Shown here: positions 36,709 through 45,670 of the stretch, piece after piece
Position numbering within the stretch: position 1 is the stretch's first letter
Layout of the letters: each line of letters starts with the position of its first letter
From: DATBVX01 sp963696675
GTDB lineage: Bacteria > Pseudomonadota > Gammaproteobacteria > Steroidobacterales > Steroidobacteraceae
Direction: 5' to 3'
Length of the DNA stretch: 64,000 nt
NCBI GenBank assembly: GCA_963696675.1
Contig: CAVOLM010000069.1
Coordinates: 1 to 64,000, forward strand
The notes under the pieces: model-generated
What the model was told of the DNA's origin: nothing
The model's database searches: none
The model's input: only the letters and a program-made list of their open reading frames with translations
Program-made: the position numbers and the translations under genes

Positions 36709-37585
36709 ATGATCCCCGGAAGCTGCCTGTGCGGACAGGTTCGATACGAGGTGTCGGGCCCATTCAGCATGATGGGTCACTGCCATTGCTCGATCTGTCG
36801 CAAGCATCATGGCGCGATGTTCGCGACCTTCGTCGCCGTACCGAGTGCCGATTTTCGCTGGCTGGCCGGTGAGAAGGACATCGGGAGCTACGAATCCTCA
36901 CCCGGAGGCTCGCGCTCGTTCTGTCGGGTGTGCGGCTCTGTCACTCCATTGCAGTTGCCGCAACTCGATATCGTTTTCCTGCCGGCGGGGAACCTGCAAG
37001 GGGATCTCGATGCGAGGCCGGAGAATCATATCTTCGTCAAATCGAAAGCACCGTGGTACGAGATTACCGACAGGCCTGCCACAGTACGACGAATACCCGC
37101 CGGGGTTCGATGCGCCGCCGATCGAGCGACCGGTGATCGCGCCGAAGGAGGGCATCGTGCAGGGGAGCTGCCTGTGCGGCGATGTGGCGTACGAGATGGA
37201 GGGACTGCCGGTGCGCGTACAGAATTGCCACTGCTCGCGTTGCCGTCGGGGCCGCAGTGCGGCGCATGCGACCAATGCGTTCTATCCGTTCGCGCAGTTT
37301 CGCTGGGTGCGAGGCGAGGAAGGCGTCGTCGACTATCAGCACGCCGAGGCACGCTATTTCGGTACCGCGTTCTGCGGCGCTGTGGTGGCAGCGTGGCGCG
37401 CGCCTCACGTGAGCGCGGGATCGTGGTAGTTCCGGTAGGTGCCCTCGATTCCGATCCGCAGATGCGTCCGCAGAGACATCTGTTCGTCGGCTCGAAGGCG
37501 AACTGGTTCGAGATCACCGACGACGATTCCGCAGTTCGACCGAGATGCCTCCTTCGTAAGAAGACCAGTCCGAGCCGGCCATTAG
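36709..37585 (+). pseudogene. Tandem double GFA-domain protein, broken by three frameshifts
   Basis: The intended product of about 290 residues holds two glutathione-dependent formaldehyde-activating (GFA, PF04828) zinc domains. The first runs from ATG 36709: SCLCGQVRYEVSG, HCHCSICRKHHG, SFCRVCGS, and ends KSKAPWYEIT. A shift near 37072 leads to the second: SCLCGDVAYEMEGLP and NCHCSRCRRGRS. Shifts near 37378 and 37525 are needed for the last block (KANWFEITDD) and the stop TAG at 37583-37585. Seven zinc-ligand cysteines remain clear. GFA domains bind zinc and glutathione; the reaction of most members is unproven. Confidence 0.75.
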
Positions 37586-37597
37586 AGGGGATTGTGC

Positions 37598-37752
37598 CGC
37601 TGCAGGCCTGGCTGGTGGATCTTTCCCTCGGCCGACACGAACGAAACATGCTGCCGATCCACGCCTCAGCTCTCGCGCTGCACGGCAACGTATTTTCGGC
37701 GTAATCAAGCAAGAACGGGCCGGGGAAAGATCCACCAGCCAGGCCTGCAGCG
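37598..37752. repeat. 155-bp element with 30-bp perfect terminal inverted repeat
   Basis: Arms 37598-37627 and 37723-37752 are perfect reverse complements over 30 bp (start CGCTGCAGGCCTGGCTGG, end GGATCTTTCCC). The 95-bp centre has no gene. The element fills the gap between the convergent GFA and ParB-like genes. There is no obvious target-site duplication. It is like the 26390 element in layout, but unrelated in sequence. A long bidirectional terminator hairpin or a MITE are both possible. Confidence 0.65.
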
Positions 37753-37769
37753 ACCGGCTGATCCTGCTC

Positions 37770-38789
37770 TTACTCTTGAGACTCCGCGCCAGCAGCAACG
37801 AGTGCCACGTCGCCCATCGAGACCGTCTTCGGATTGAACTTCTTCGCGGCCGCGGTCATTCGCGTCAGGGCAGCGGCGATCGGCATGGGTGGCTTGGTGT
37901 CGCCCTTCTTCATCTTGTGGAAGCGCACCGGGTTGATGCGGGCGACGACATAACTGCGCAGGTACGGTGACTTGAAACCACGCGCCTGCAGTGCGCTGAT
38001 GATGCGCTTGACGATGGCGTCGATTTCCTGCAGCCGCGCCGCGTGGCCCTCGCGCTCGCGCAAACTGGCCGCGAGCGGACGGTCGCTGAAGCGATCGACC
38101 TTTTTCAGGAACGAGCTGTACGCGCCGCCTGCGAAGCGTGAATTCTTCTCGTAGATCATGCCGAGCGTAAGCAGCTCCGCAGCCTCGAACTCGGCTGCGA
38201 ATTTCGATTCAGGCGCCTCGCGATCGCGGCGCGCGAGGCTGCGCGCCATGCGGATGACCTCGAGGCTTCGATCCTTGAGGTTGTGCGCCTTCTCGGTGTT
38301 CAGCGCGAGAATCCGGTACGCGAGTGACTCTTCCGGAGAGATCAACGCGGTGATCAATCTCAGGCCGAGGAACTTCGCCGCCGCGAGCCGGTGACGTCCG
38401 TTCGGCGTCCAGAGGCGACCGTCTTCGCCTCGCACCACGATCAGCGGATCGAGGAACACGCCGGTCTCGTCGATGCGTGCGGCGAGACGCTTGGCATGCG
38501 TGGGTGACAGATCGCGCTGAAAGGGTGTGGGCTGGACGGCCGCGAGCGGAAGGGAAGCGAGCAGGAGCGGGCGCCCACTCAGGGGCTCTCGATACGCCCC
38601 GATAGCGGTGCCTCCCGCTTCCTTGACCTGCGCTACGAGTGGCGCGAGATCCGCCTGCGCGAGGTCAAGTGGCGTCTCTTCGGCCGTGACCCCGCGAGCC
38701 TGCTTCCCCGGGGCCAGACGACCCCGAGTGGTCTTTCTTACACGGGTTCCGGTGGATCCTGGCTTCTTTGCAGTCCTACGTGTGGCCAT
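37770..38789 (-). CDS. ParB N-terminal domain (nuclease-like) protein
   Basis: A 339-residue protein. The first 45 residues are Arg/Lys/Thr-rich and basic. The ParB/Srx domain covers about residues 75-170: LPLAAVQPTPFQRDLSP, then TPNGRHRLAAAKFLGL, which is the GxRR-like CTP-binding box. There is no HTH of a true ParB centromere binder and no parA neighbour, so it is not a segregation protein of the usual kind; ParB-fold proteins also act as CTP switches, nucleases or kinases. The rest is helical and alanine-rich. The role is unknown. Confidence 0.82.
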   Translation of the reverse strand: MATRRTAKKPGSTGTRVRKTTRGRLAPGKQARGVTAEETPLDLAQADLAPLVAQVKEAGGTAIGAYREPLSGRPLLLASLPLAAVQPTPFQRDLSPTHAKRLAARIDETGVFLDPLIVVRGEDGRLWTPNGRHRLAAAKFLGLRLITALISPEESLAYRILALNTEKAHNLKDRSLEVIRMARSLARRDREAPESKFAAEFEAAELLTLGMIYEKNSRFAGGAYSSFLKKVDRFSDRPLAASLREREGHAARLQEIDAIVKRIISALQARGFKSPYLRSYVVARINPVRFHKMKKGDTKPPMPIAAALTRMTAAAKKFNPKTVSMGDVALVAAGAESQE

Positions 38790-38859
38790 GGATGCAGACT
38801 GCCGCTCCGGTCTTATGATGTAAACAGCCGGGTCCGCTGCCAGCGGCAGGAGAGCCGAG

Positions 38860-39188
38860 ATGCCAGTTCCGTGGATTCAGATCGTTCAATGGGTGCCCTC
38901 GATTCTCGAGCTCTCCAAGGAACTCCTCAACCGGTCGCGGCGCTTGCCGCCTGCACCGGGAGGTACTCCCGCGATCCCGCAGATCCCACAGATCTGGCTG
39001 CGCGGCTCGCGGCCCTGGAAGAAAACGAACGGCGACAGGCCGAACTCGTGAGCCGCATGGCAGAACAGACGGCGCAACTGACCACTGCAGTGACGGCGCT
39101 TCACCGGCAGATGCAATGGGTGATCGTCGGGCAATGCATCGCGACTGGCGTTGCGCTGCTCGCCGTGGTGCTCGCGGTCAGTCGCTGA
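38860..39188 (+). CDS. Small coiled-coil membrane protein (one frameshift)
   Basis: A protein of about 109 residues: VPWIQIVQWVPSILELSKELL at the start, a proline-rich hinge, an acidic/polar coiled coil (DLAARLAALEENERRQAELVSRM) and a C-terminal membrane helix (IATGVALLAVVLAV). The frame changes near 38975, within repeated CCCGCAGATCCC-like sequence, which is a likely slippage spot. ATG 38860 has GGAGAGCCG upstream. It is divergent from the ParB-like gene. Not a family I recognise beyond conserved hypothetical. Confidence 0.65.
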
Positions 39189-39203
39189 GCGCGAGGAGTT
39201 GCA

Positions 39204-40001
39204 TCACGCGGGCAAGGGTTGCGAACCGCTGAGGAATCCCAGGACGGCGGCCGTGAACGCCGGCGCGCATTCGACGTTCGACAAATGTGCGCAATCGAGG
39301 ACTGTCAGTCGGGCGCCCGGGATCCGTTCGCGGATCAGCTCGGCGTGTTCCGGCGGCGTGGCGGGGTCGCGTGCACCGGCAATCAGGAGTGCCGGAGCCC
39401 GGATTGCGCTGATCGAATCGCGCTGATCCATGTCGCGAATGGCAGCACAGCAGGCGGCGTAACCGGCCGGATCCGTGGCGAGCAACATGGCGCGGATCGG
39501 TTGCACCGACTCCGGATGCCGGGAGAGGAAATCCGCAGTGAACCAGCGGCCGAGGATCGTATCGACGAGCGCGCCCATGCCCTGCTGCAGAGCCGTCTCG
39601 ATACGCGAGTTCCAGTTCTCGCGGGGCGGCAGATAGGCGGAGGTGTTGCTGAGAATCAGTGAAGCAACACGTTGGGGCTGGTTCACGGCGGCCCACATCG
39701 AAGTCATGCCGCCGAGGGACAGTCCGCACCAATGGGCTTTTTCGACCCCCAGTGCGTCGAGAATGGCGATTGCATCGCGCCCCAGCTGCTCGACCGAGAG
39801 CTCACGCGCAGTGCCGAGACTGGATTTTCCGTGACCCCGCGTGTCGTAGCGAATCACCCGGAAGCGGTCCGCAAAGGCCGCCTGCTGCGGGTCCCACATC
39901 TCGAGCGCGCAGCCCAGCGAGTGCATGAGCAGCAGCGGGGTATCGCCGGAGCCGGTGACGTCATAGCGCAATCGGGCGTGGTCGACCTCGACGAACGGCA
40001 T
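39204..40001 (-). CDS. Alpha/beta hydrolase, 3-oxoadipate enol-lactonase-like
   Basis: A 265-residue alpha/beta hydrolase. The oxyanion region is LLLMHSLGCALEMWD, the nucleophile elbow GLSLGG (Ser near residue 92), the catalytic acid in IAGARDPATPPEH and the catalytic His in DCAHLSNVE. These blocks match PcaD-type enol-lactonases. The rest of the beta-ketoadipate pathway is not here, so the pathway assignment is only a family guess; relatives include other small ester or lactone hydrolases. Convergent with the small protein gene at 38860. Confidence 0.87.
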   Translation of the reverse strand: MPFVEVDHARLRYDVTGSGDTPLLLMHSLGCALEMWDPQQAAFADRFRVIRYDTRGHGKSSLGTARELSVEQLGRDAIAILDALGVEKAHWCGLSLGGMTSMWAAVNQPQRVASLILSNTSAYLPPRENWNSRIETALQQGMGALVDTILGRWFTADFLSRHPESVQPIRAMLLATDPAGYAACCAAIRDMDQRDSISAIRAPALLIAGARDPATPPEHAELIRERIPGARLTVLDCAHLSNVECAPAFTAAVLGFLSGSQPLPA

Positions 40002-40085
40002 TCGGCAGTCCGCAGCTCCCAGTGGAGCGTGGAGTCTACGGCGAGTCGAGTCCTGGTTGCAGCTCTCGACTGAAGCTAGGAGTTC

Positions 40086-40415
40086 TCAGTCGGCGGCCGC
40101 CTCGCGGCATTGCTCCGGCTCGTGCTCGATCAGTTCGGCGAGCGGGACCTCGGTCCAACGCACGGGTTCGACGCGTTGCAGTCGCTCGAGCGCCACTAGC
40201 GCCACGCTTCCATAGCCCGCGGCCGTCGGTGTGCCGAGCTCGATCATGCGGCAACCACTCGGAGCCGTGCGTACCCTGCCGGCGTGCCAACCTGCATCGA
40301 TCTGCGGACTCTGGATCCGGACGATGGACCCCTCGGGGAGCGAGGGACTCTCCGCAGCCGCAGCCAGTACCGCGGTGCAGACGGTGAATGAGAGCAGGAG
40401 TGCTGCAATACGCAT
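40086..40415 (-). CDS. Small secreted hypothetical protein
   Basis: A 109-residue exported protein with a Sec signal peptide (MRIAALLLSFTVCTAVLAAAA, cut before ESPSLPEG). The mature part is a small beta-type domain of about 85 residues (GSIVRIQSPQID, GWHAGRVRTAPSGCRMIEL). ATG 40415 is chosen because GAGG lies 10 nt upstream; a longer reading frame to 40496 lacks a ribosome site. No family recognised. The gene for a 35-residue hydrophobic peptide lies directly upstream. Confidence 0.7.
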   Translation of the reverse strand: MRIAALLLSFTVCTAVLAAAAESPSLPEGSIVRIQSPQIDAGWHAGRVRTAPSGCRMIELGTPTAAGYGSVALVALERLQRVEPVRWTEVPLAELIEHEPEQCREAAAD

Positions 40416-40419
40416 GATT

Positions 40420-40527
40420 TCAACCTCGAATCGAATCTTCGACGATGTCGCGCTCGTTGCCGGCAAGCTCCAGCCAGCAGACGAACAAGAATGCAAACAG
40501 GGCCAGTAACAGTTTGTTGATCGACAT
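40420..40527 (-). CDS. Possible 35-aa membrane peptide
   Basis: A small ORF from ATG 40527 to TGA 40420-40422: a positively charged start (MSINK), a hydrophobic helix (LLLALFAFLFVCWLEL) and an acidic tail. Its stop lies 4 bp before the start of the secreted protein gene at 40415, which suggests translational coupling. No clear ribosome site was seen. The stretch 40528-40823 upstream has no gene I can support. Confidence 0.35.
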   Translation of the reverse strand: MSINKLLLALFAFLFVCWLELAGNERDIVEDSIRG

Positions 40528-40823
40528 GGTCGATATCATACGGCTCTGTTCCGTTACTTAGGGGAACGTCATTCGTGCCTTTGGCTACGGGATCTTCACC
40601 ACGACGTGCTGGCCGTGGCGCCCAGCGGCAGAGCGATCGGTGCCGTTCTCCGCGGACCGTCTCGGCACTGACCTTGTGCGCCGGTAATCCCCGGCCGCAC
40701 CGTTCGGCGGCATCGCGCCTTGGCGGTCGAGGCCAATCTATTGATTCTTCGAGCCCAAACGACTGGCACGCGGACTGCATTACCCGATCTATCCAGCTTC
40801 GGATCTCTCGAAGGAAGCAGTCC

Positions 40824-41511
40824 TTGAACAATCCTCCGCCAGCAAATCGCGCCCGACCGGTGAAGGCCACGTGGAAGCACACGCGTGCGGCCGGCATGCA
40901 GCTCAAGCGCGCCGCGATCCTCGACGCGGCCGCGCGCACCCTCATGTGCAGCGGCGCCGATGCGGTCTCAGTGTCGGGTATCGCTCGCGAGCTCGGGAAT
41001 GTCGAACGGAGTCGTGTACTACTACTTTGCGAATCGGGATGAGCTGATCTGGGAATGTCTGCGCCGCGCAGCCGACGAGCTCGATGAAGCCCTGATGCGC
41101 GCCGAGACCTCGGCAGGCACCACGCTGGATCGCCTGAACATCTTCATGAGCGCAGTCCTCGACGCCGACAACCCGTTCGCGGGTGCGTTGACTCCAACGC
41201 TTGCGTGGGGACTCAAGGATGTCCTCGCAAGGCGCGCACGTGAGCGCTACCTCATGGTGCGAGGCCGCGTGGCGCGTCTGCTCGCGCGTGGACTCAATGA
41301 TGGATCCGTTACGACCGGCGATCCCGCGGTGGCCAGCGACTTGCTGCTTGCCGTGCTGTCCCGCGTGCACGCGCCGGGCGGCGAGGGCAATTCGGCGGCG
41401 ATCCGGAGCGAAGCGTTGCGCTTCATCAATCACGCCGTTCGCGGTCTCGTGCCGGAATCCCCCTCACAGCGCGATGAAATGAGCATGCGGCCGAGACTCA
41501 ACGTCGCCTGA
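40824..41511 (+). CDS. TetR-family regulator (one frameshift)
   Basis: A TetR repressor of about 228 residues. The HTH is AAILDAAARTLMCSGADAVSVSGIARELGMSNGVVYYYFANRDELI when read across the frameshift near 41000, where one base must be skipped. The C-terminal ligand domain is open to 41511 (TTLDRLNIFMSAVLDADNPF). TTG 40824, with AAGGA upstream, is a possible start; ATG 40899 is the other choice. Because it precedes the oxygenase/sulfotransferase island by 57 bp, and is co-oriented, it may control the first genes (inference). Confidence 0.8.
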
Positions 41512-41567
41512 ACGCGGCCGATTTCGAGCAACCTACGCGCCGAGTGAGTGCGGTTGCGGTGTGTAAA

Positions 41568-43379
41568 ATGGCCGCGATGAATGAGCAGTCCGAGCTCGGC
41601 CGCATACTCTCGTTGCTGCAAGAAGGCAAACTGGCCGACGCCGAGGCGGCCTGCCGGGCGATACTGACGCGAGCGCCGCGCCACGCGCCGTCGATCCACT
41701 TGCTTGCGCTGGTCCGCAAGGATGCGGGCGATCTTGCCGGAAGCGAGCAGCTCATGCGCCAGAGCATCGAGATCGATCCGCGCAATGCTGACTATCGTTC
41801 CAATCTCGCGAGCCTCCTGCGACGACTGGGCCGCGGGGCGGAGGCCGAACGCTCCTATCGGGAAGCATTGAGTGTCGACCCGCGACACTTCGCGGCACGC
41901 ATGGGTCTGATCCGCGCGCTGACTGACCTCGATCAGCACAGCGCTGCGGAAGCCGAATGCCGCATTCTCGTCGCGGAGCATGGTTCGGACCCGCGCGCCT
42001 GGACTACCCTCGCGATGACGTTGCGCGAACAGAATCGGCTCGCGGAAGCCGAAGCCGCATATCGACGGGCACTCGCGATCAGTCCGGAGCACGCAACCGC
42101 GCATCACAATCTCGGCTCGCTGTTGGTCGGCATGGAGCGTGCCGAAGAAGCGCTTGCGGAGCTCGAGCGAGCCCGGGCGCTGGGCGTAAAAGGCTTTGAG
42201 ATCTCGTTCAACACCGGGCGCGTCCTGACCCAGCTCTATCGCATGGAAGAGGCGGAGCGCGCTTTCGCCGACGCCGTGGCGTTGGATCCGCGCTATGCAG
42301 AGGCGCAACTCAACCTGGCGCGGCTACGGTTCATGCGCGGCGACCCGCAGTTTTCACGCGACCTCGCCGCCGCCGCTGCCGCACATGCCGACGATGCAAC
42401 CTTGCAGACCTTGCTCGGAACAGTGCTCTGGCGGGCGGGCGATTACCAGGCAGCGGAACGCCACTATCGTGACCTGCTTGCGCGTCGTGGCCCTGATCCG
42501 GATGTGCGCGCCGCGCTCGCGCAAGTGCTGCACGAGACGGGGCGGCTCAAGGAGGCCGAAGTCGAAGCGGCCGAAGCGGCCATCGTCAAGCCGCAGGACG
42601 CAAGAGTGATCGAGACACTGGTCAGTGTCCTGTTAGCGCGCGGTCGCCCGGATGAAGCCGTGCCATTCATTCAGAAGCAGAGGTCGCGCACACCAGACGA
42701 TCAGGGTTGGATTGCCTATGAAGCGACTGCAGCGCGCTTGATGGATCAGCCGCTGCATCGAGAGCTATACGACTACGCGCGCTTCGTACGCACGTACGAT
42801 CTCGAGGCGCCGGCGGGCTGGCCCTCGATGGCGGAGTTGAATGCAGCGCTGCTGCGCAGCCTCGCGGCGAGACACCCGTTCGCAATTCACCCGCTCGACC
42901 AGAGCTTGCGCAATGGCAGCCAGAGCGCACGCAGCCTCCTCACTGATCCGGATCCGGCGATCGGCGCGATTCTGCAAGCCTTCCAGGGCCCGATCGAGGA
43001 CTACCGTCGCTCGATCGGCGCACAGCCCGACCATCCGCTCACGGCGCGTAATCGTGGAGCGACACGATTCAGCGGCGCATGGTCGGTGCAACTGCGGCGC
43101 GAGGGTTTTCACGTCAATCACTTCCATCCGCAAGGGTGGATCAGCTCCGCGTACTACGTCTCGGTTCCGGAGGAAGTGAGCGATGTGAACACGATGTCCG
43201 GCTGGATCAAATTCGGCGAGACACGCTATCCGGTACCGGGCGCGCACGCCGAGACCTTCATCAAACCGCGACCCGGACGGCTGGTCCTGTTCCCCTCTTA
43301 TATGTGGCACGGGACCAATCCGATTCACGGCCCGCAGCCTCGCGTCACCATCGCTTTCGATGCTGTTCCGACGTCATAG
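41568..43379 (+). CDS. TPR - 2OG-Fe(II) oxygenase (PF13759 type) fusion
   Basis: A 603-residue protein. Residues about 10-380 are TPR repeats (LARAPSIHLLALV-like, SNLASLLRRLGRGAEAERSYREA, HHNLGSLLVGMERAEEALAEL). The C-terminal 200 residues are a putative 2OG-Fe(II) oxygenase (PF13759): the double-stranded beta-helix holds HVNHFHPQGWISSAYYVSVP (first iron histidine and the HP motif), FGETRY, and a second block PSYMWHGTNPIHG with the distal His, then RVTIAFD whose Arg binds 2-oxoglutarate. All residues are intact. It hydroxylates an unknown substrate, perhaps a protein or peptide held by the TPR part. No ribosome site was seen at ATG 41568 or 41577. A paralog lies at 45671 on the other strand. 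Confidence 0.92.
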   Translation: MAAMNEQSELGRILSLLQEGKLADAEAACRAILTRAPRHAPSIHLLALVRKDAGDLAGSEQLMRQSIEIDPRNADYRSNLASLLRRLGRGAEAERSYREALSVDPRHFAARMGLIRALTDLDQHSAAEAECRILVAEHGSDPRAWTTLAMTLREQNRLAEAEAAYRRALAISPEHATAHHNLGSLLVGMERAEEALAELERARALGVKGFEISFNTGRVLTQLYRMEEAERAFADAVALDPRYAEAQLNLARLRFMRGDPQFSRDLAAAAAAHADDATLQTLLGTVLWRAGDYQAAERHYRDLLARRGPDPDVRAALAQVLHETGRLKEAEVEAAEAAIVKPQDARVIETLVSVLLARGRPDEAVPFIQKQRSRTPDDQGWIAYEATAARLMDQPLHRELYDYARFVRTYDLEAPAGWPSMAELNAALLRSLAARHPFAIHPLDQSLRNGSQSARSLLTDPDPAIGAILQAFQGPIEDYRRSIGAQPDHPLTARNRGATRFSGAWSVQLRREGFHVNHFHPQGWISSAYYVSVPEEVSDVNTMSGWIKFGETRYPVPGAHAETFIKPRPGRLVLFPSYMWHGTNPIHGPQPRVTIAFDAVPTS

Positions 43380-43433
43380 GCACCGGTAGACTGTCGCACC
43401 CCGAAATGCGGGTACGAACCGGACAGGCTATAG

Positions 43434-44733
43434 ATGGGAGCGGTGAACGAAGCTGAAATCCGCAGAGTAGTAGGCGCGGCCGAGCAGGCGCGCCTTGCGG
43501 GCCGTCGTGAAGAGGCAAGGGGGTTTCTCTCCCAGGCGCAAGCCATGGCGCCCGAGCACCCACTGGTTCTCAATGAGGTCGGCGTCGACAAGTTGCATGC
43601 CGGTGATGCTTCGGGAGCGCGCCCGTTTCTCGAACGCGCGATCGAGAAGGACGACAAGAACCCCACGCTCTGGCTCAACCTCGCGACGGCGTTTCGCAAG
43701 CTCGGCCTGCCCGACGATGAAATGAAGGCGCTCGAGCGGGTGCTCGCCATCGAGCCGCGCCACTTGCTGGGGCTGCTGCAAAAGGGCTCGCTCCTCGAGC
43801 TCAAGGGCCAACCGAAAGCGGCGGCCAGCGTATTTCAGAACGCGCTGCTGACCATACCCCGCGGCACACGGCTGCCGGAGGTCTTGCGTCCGGCGATCGA
43901 TCGCGCGCTCAACTCGGTGCGCGCGAATCATGCTGCACTGGATGTGTTTCTCGCCGGCCGGCTGCGCGAGGTTCGCGACCAACATGGCAGCGAGCCGCAG
44001 GAACGCTTCGATCACTGTGTCGACGCATTCCTGGGCAAGCGCGGGATCTATCACCCCGAGCCCACGTTCCTGCAGTTTCCGAAGCTGCCCGCCTGGGAGT
44101 TCTATCGGCGTGAAGATTTCCCATGGCTGGATGAGATCGAAGCGGCGAGCGCGGACATCCGCTCCGAATTCGAGCGTGTGTTTCACGAGGACGCGGGCCG
44201 GCTCGAACCCTATATCTCGTATCCTGAAGGCGTGCCGATCGATCAGTGGGCCGAGCTCAACCACTCGCGTCGCTGGAGCGTTTACTACCTGTGGCGCGAT
44301 GGGGCACCCATCGAAGAGCACCTGGCGCGTTGCCCGAGGACTGCCGAGTTGTTAAGCAGGGCACCGATGGCGGATGTGCCTGGATATGCTCCAACTGCTT
44401 TCTTCTCGATCCTCGACGCGAAGTCACATATTCCCGCCACACACCGGCGTCACCAATACGCGGCTCATCGTCCATGTGCCGCTGGTGATTCCCGGCGGTT
44501 GCCGTTTTCGCGTGGGCTCGACGACGCGCGAATGGCAGGCGGGGCGCGCGTGGGTGTTCGACGATACGATGCAGCACGAGGCGTGGAACGACAGCGACGT
44601 GCCGCGCGCCGTATTGATCTTCGACATCTGGAATCACCTGATGACGCCGGCCGAGTGCGACCTGGTGCGCACGGCAGTGCAGGGGATCCGCGATTTCTAT
44701 CGCGGCGAGCTGTCGATCACGGCTTCCAACTGA
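43434..44733 (+). CDS. TPR - aspartyl/asparaginyl beta-hydroxylase protein (one frameshift)
   Basis: A protein of about 432 residues. TPR repeats fill residues 1-160 (NEVGVDKLHAGDASGARPFLERA), a linker with FLQFPKLPAWEFYRREDFPWLDEIE follows, and the C-terminal AspH-type domain (PF05118) contains IPPHTGVTNTRLIVHVPLVIP and WVFDDTMQHEAWN, with the two iron histidines intact. An extra C in the run near 44432 breaks the frame just before the first iron histidine; the tail is open to 44733. AspH enzymes beta-hydroxylate Asp or Asn in peptides. Paralog at 55835. Confidence 0.87.
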
Positions 44734-44742
44734 CCTGGCCGT

Positions 44743-44874
44743 TCACAGGTCGTTGCCACGCGGATTCGCGGCGTTTGTGGCCGCCATTTCACGCGCGCGC
44801 GTCTTGGCTCGCTCCGCATCGGCGGGCGACATCTCCATCAAATTCAGTCCGAGCCTCGTGGGCGTCGTGGTCAT
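44743..44874 (-). CDS. Possible 43-aa small protein
   Basis: A small ORF between the AspH gene and the 2OG gene. ATG 44874 to TGA 44743-44745 reads LNLMEMSPADAERAKTRAR and ends NAANPRGNDL. The composition and third positions look coding, and the frame is open further upstream across the 2OG stop. No ribosome site. It could be a real small protein, or the remnant of a C-terminal extension of the oxygenase lost by an indel at 44904. Confidence 0.3.
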   Translation of the reverse strand: MTTTPTRLGLNLMEMSPADAERAKTRAREMAATNAANPRGNDL

Positions 44875-44903
44875 CCACGCGATGAGCGCGTCAGAGTCTA
44901 CTG

Positions 44904-45644
44904 CTACGGCGGCGAGCCTGCTTCGCGCAGCCAGCCGGTGATACTGAGTCGACCGGCCTGGGCGAACGGAGCGACGTAGGAAACAGCGTGTGATTGCGGC
45001 ACGCGGAAAAGGTTCAGCGCATTGAACGTCGGCGTGTAGCCTTCCGCGATATGACCGTCCGGCGCGATGAATTGGAGAATGCCGCCCCAGTCTGTGACCC
45101 AGTGCGGCGTGAAGTTCAGCACGTAGGCGGCGATGCGCTTCTTGTCCGGGATCAGATCGTCGTGATGCGTGAGAAAGTGACCGGGGCGATACAGGGTCGC
45201 CTGGGCATCCGCGAGCGCGATCGAGGGAGAACCGGTGACCTCACGTGCGAATCCAAGAAACTCGGGCGAATTGAGGTATTCGTAAAGGCGCATCACGTAC
45301 AGCGAGAGATGCTCCCCGCGCTGATAGACATCTGAAATCGGAAAGCTGTTGAACAGGTACTGAAAGCCCTTGGCGGCATTGGCGTACACGGCCTGCATGA
45401 AACGGGCGCGATCCTCTTCCGGCAGCTCTTCGAATTTGTCACCGACGAGATTGATAGGGCGGTGCCCTTCGTTGAGATGAAGTTGCCAAGGAATCTCAGT
45501 CGCAAGGCTGCGGTGAATCGCCTGGGCGCTCTCGGTGGAGAACACCGGCTTGAGGTGAATCCGGCCGGCGCGCGCGTAGATGGACGCGATCAGCTTTCGG
45601 TCCAGGCTCTCGTGAAGCCGTATGGGCGGTTGTCCTGATTCCAT
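44904..45644 (-). CDS. 2OG-Fe(II) oxygenase, prolyl-hydroxylase/Tpa1-like
   Basis: A 246-residue stand-alone oxygenase (PF13640-type fold). The iron triad is an H-x-D in LTHHDDLIPDKKR (His160/161, Asp162/163) and distal His219 in VPQSHAVSYV; Arg232 in GRLSITGW binds the 2-oxoglutarate carboxylate. N-terminal part: LKPVFSTESAQAIHRSLATE and WQLHLNEGHRPI. Similar proteins hydroxylate proline or small ligands. ATG 45644 is the start; the reading frame extends upstream but overlaps another gene. It follows the TPR-2OG gene at 45671 by 26 bp on the same strand, so the two should be co-transcribed. Confidence 0.9.
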   Translation of the reverse strand: MESGQPPIRLHESLDRKLIASIYARAGRIHLKPVFSTESAQAIHRSLATEIPWQLHLNEGHRPINLVGDKFEELPEEDRARFMQAVYANAAKGFQYLFNSFPISDVYQRGEHLSLYVMRLYEYLNSPEFLGFAREVTGSPSIALADAQATLYRPGHFLTHHDDLIPDKKRIAAYVLNFTPHWVTDWGGILQFIAPDGHIAEGYTPTFNALNLFRVPQSHAVSYVAPFAQAGRLSITGWLREAGSPP

Positions 45645-45670
45645 TGAGAACGCTGACGATGAACGTGTTG

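Noticed and set aside
37770..38789. Chromosome or plasmid partition locus (parABS)
   Set aside because: The ParB-fold protein lacks the HTH region of a centromere binder and no ParA gene or parS cluster was found.
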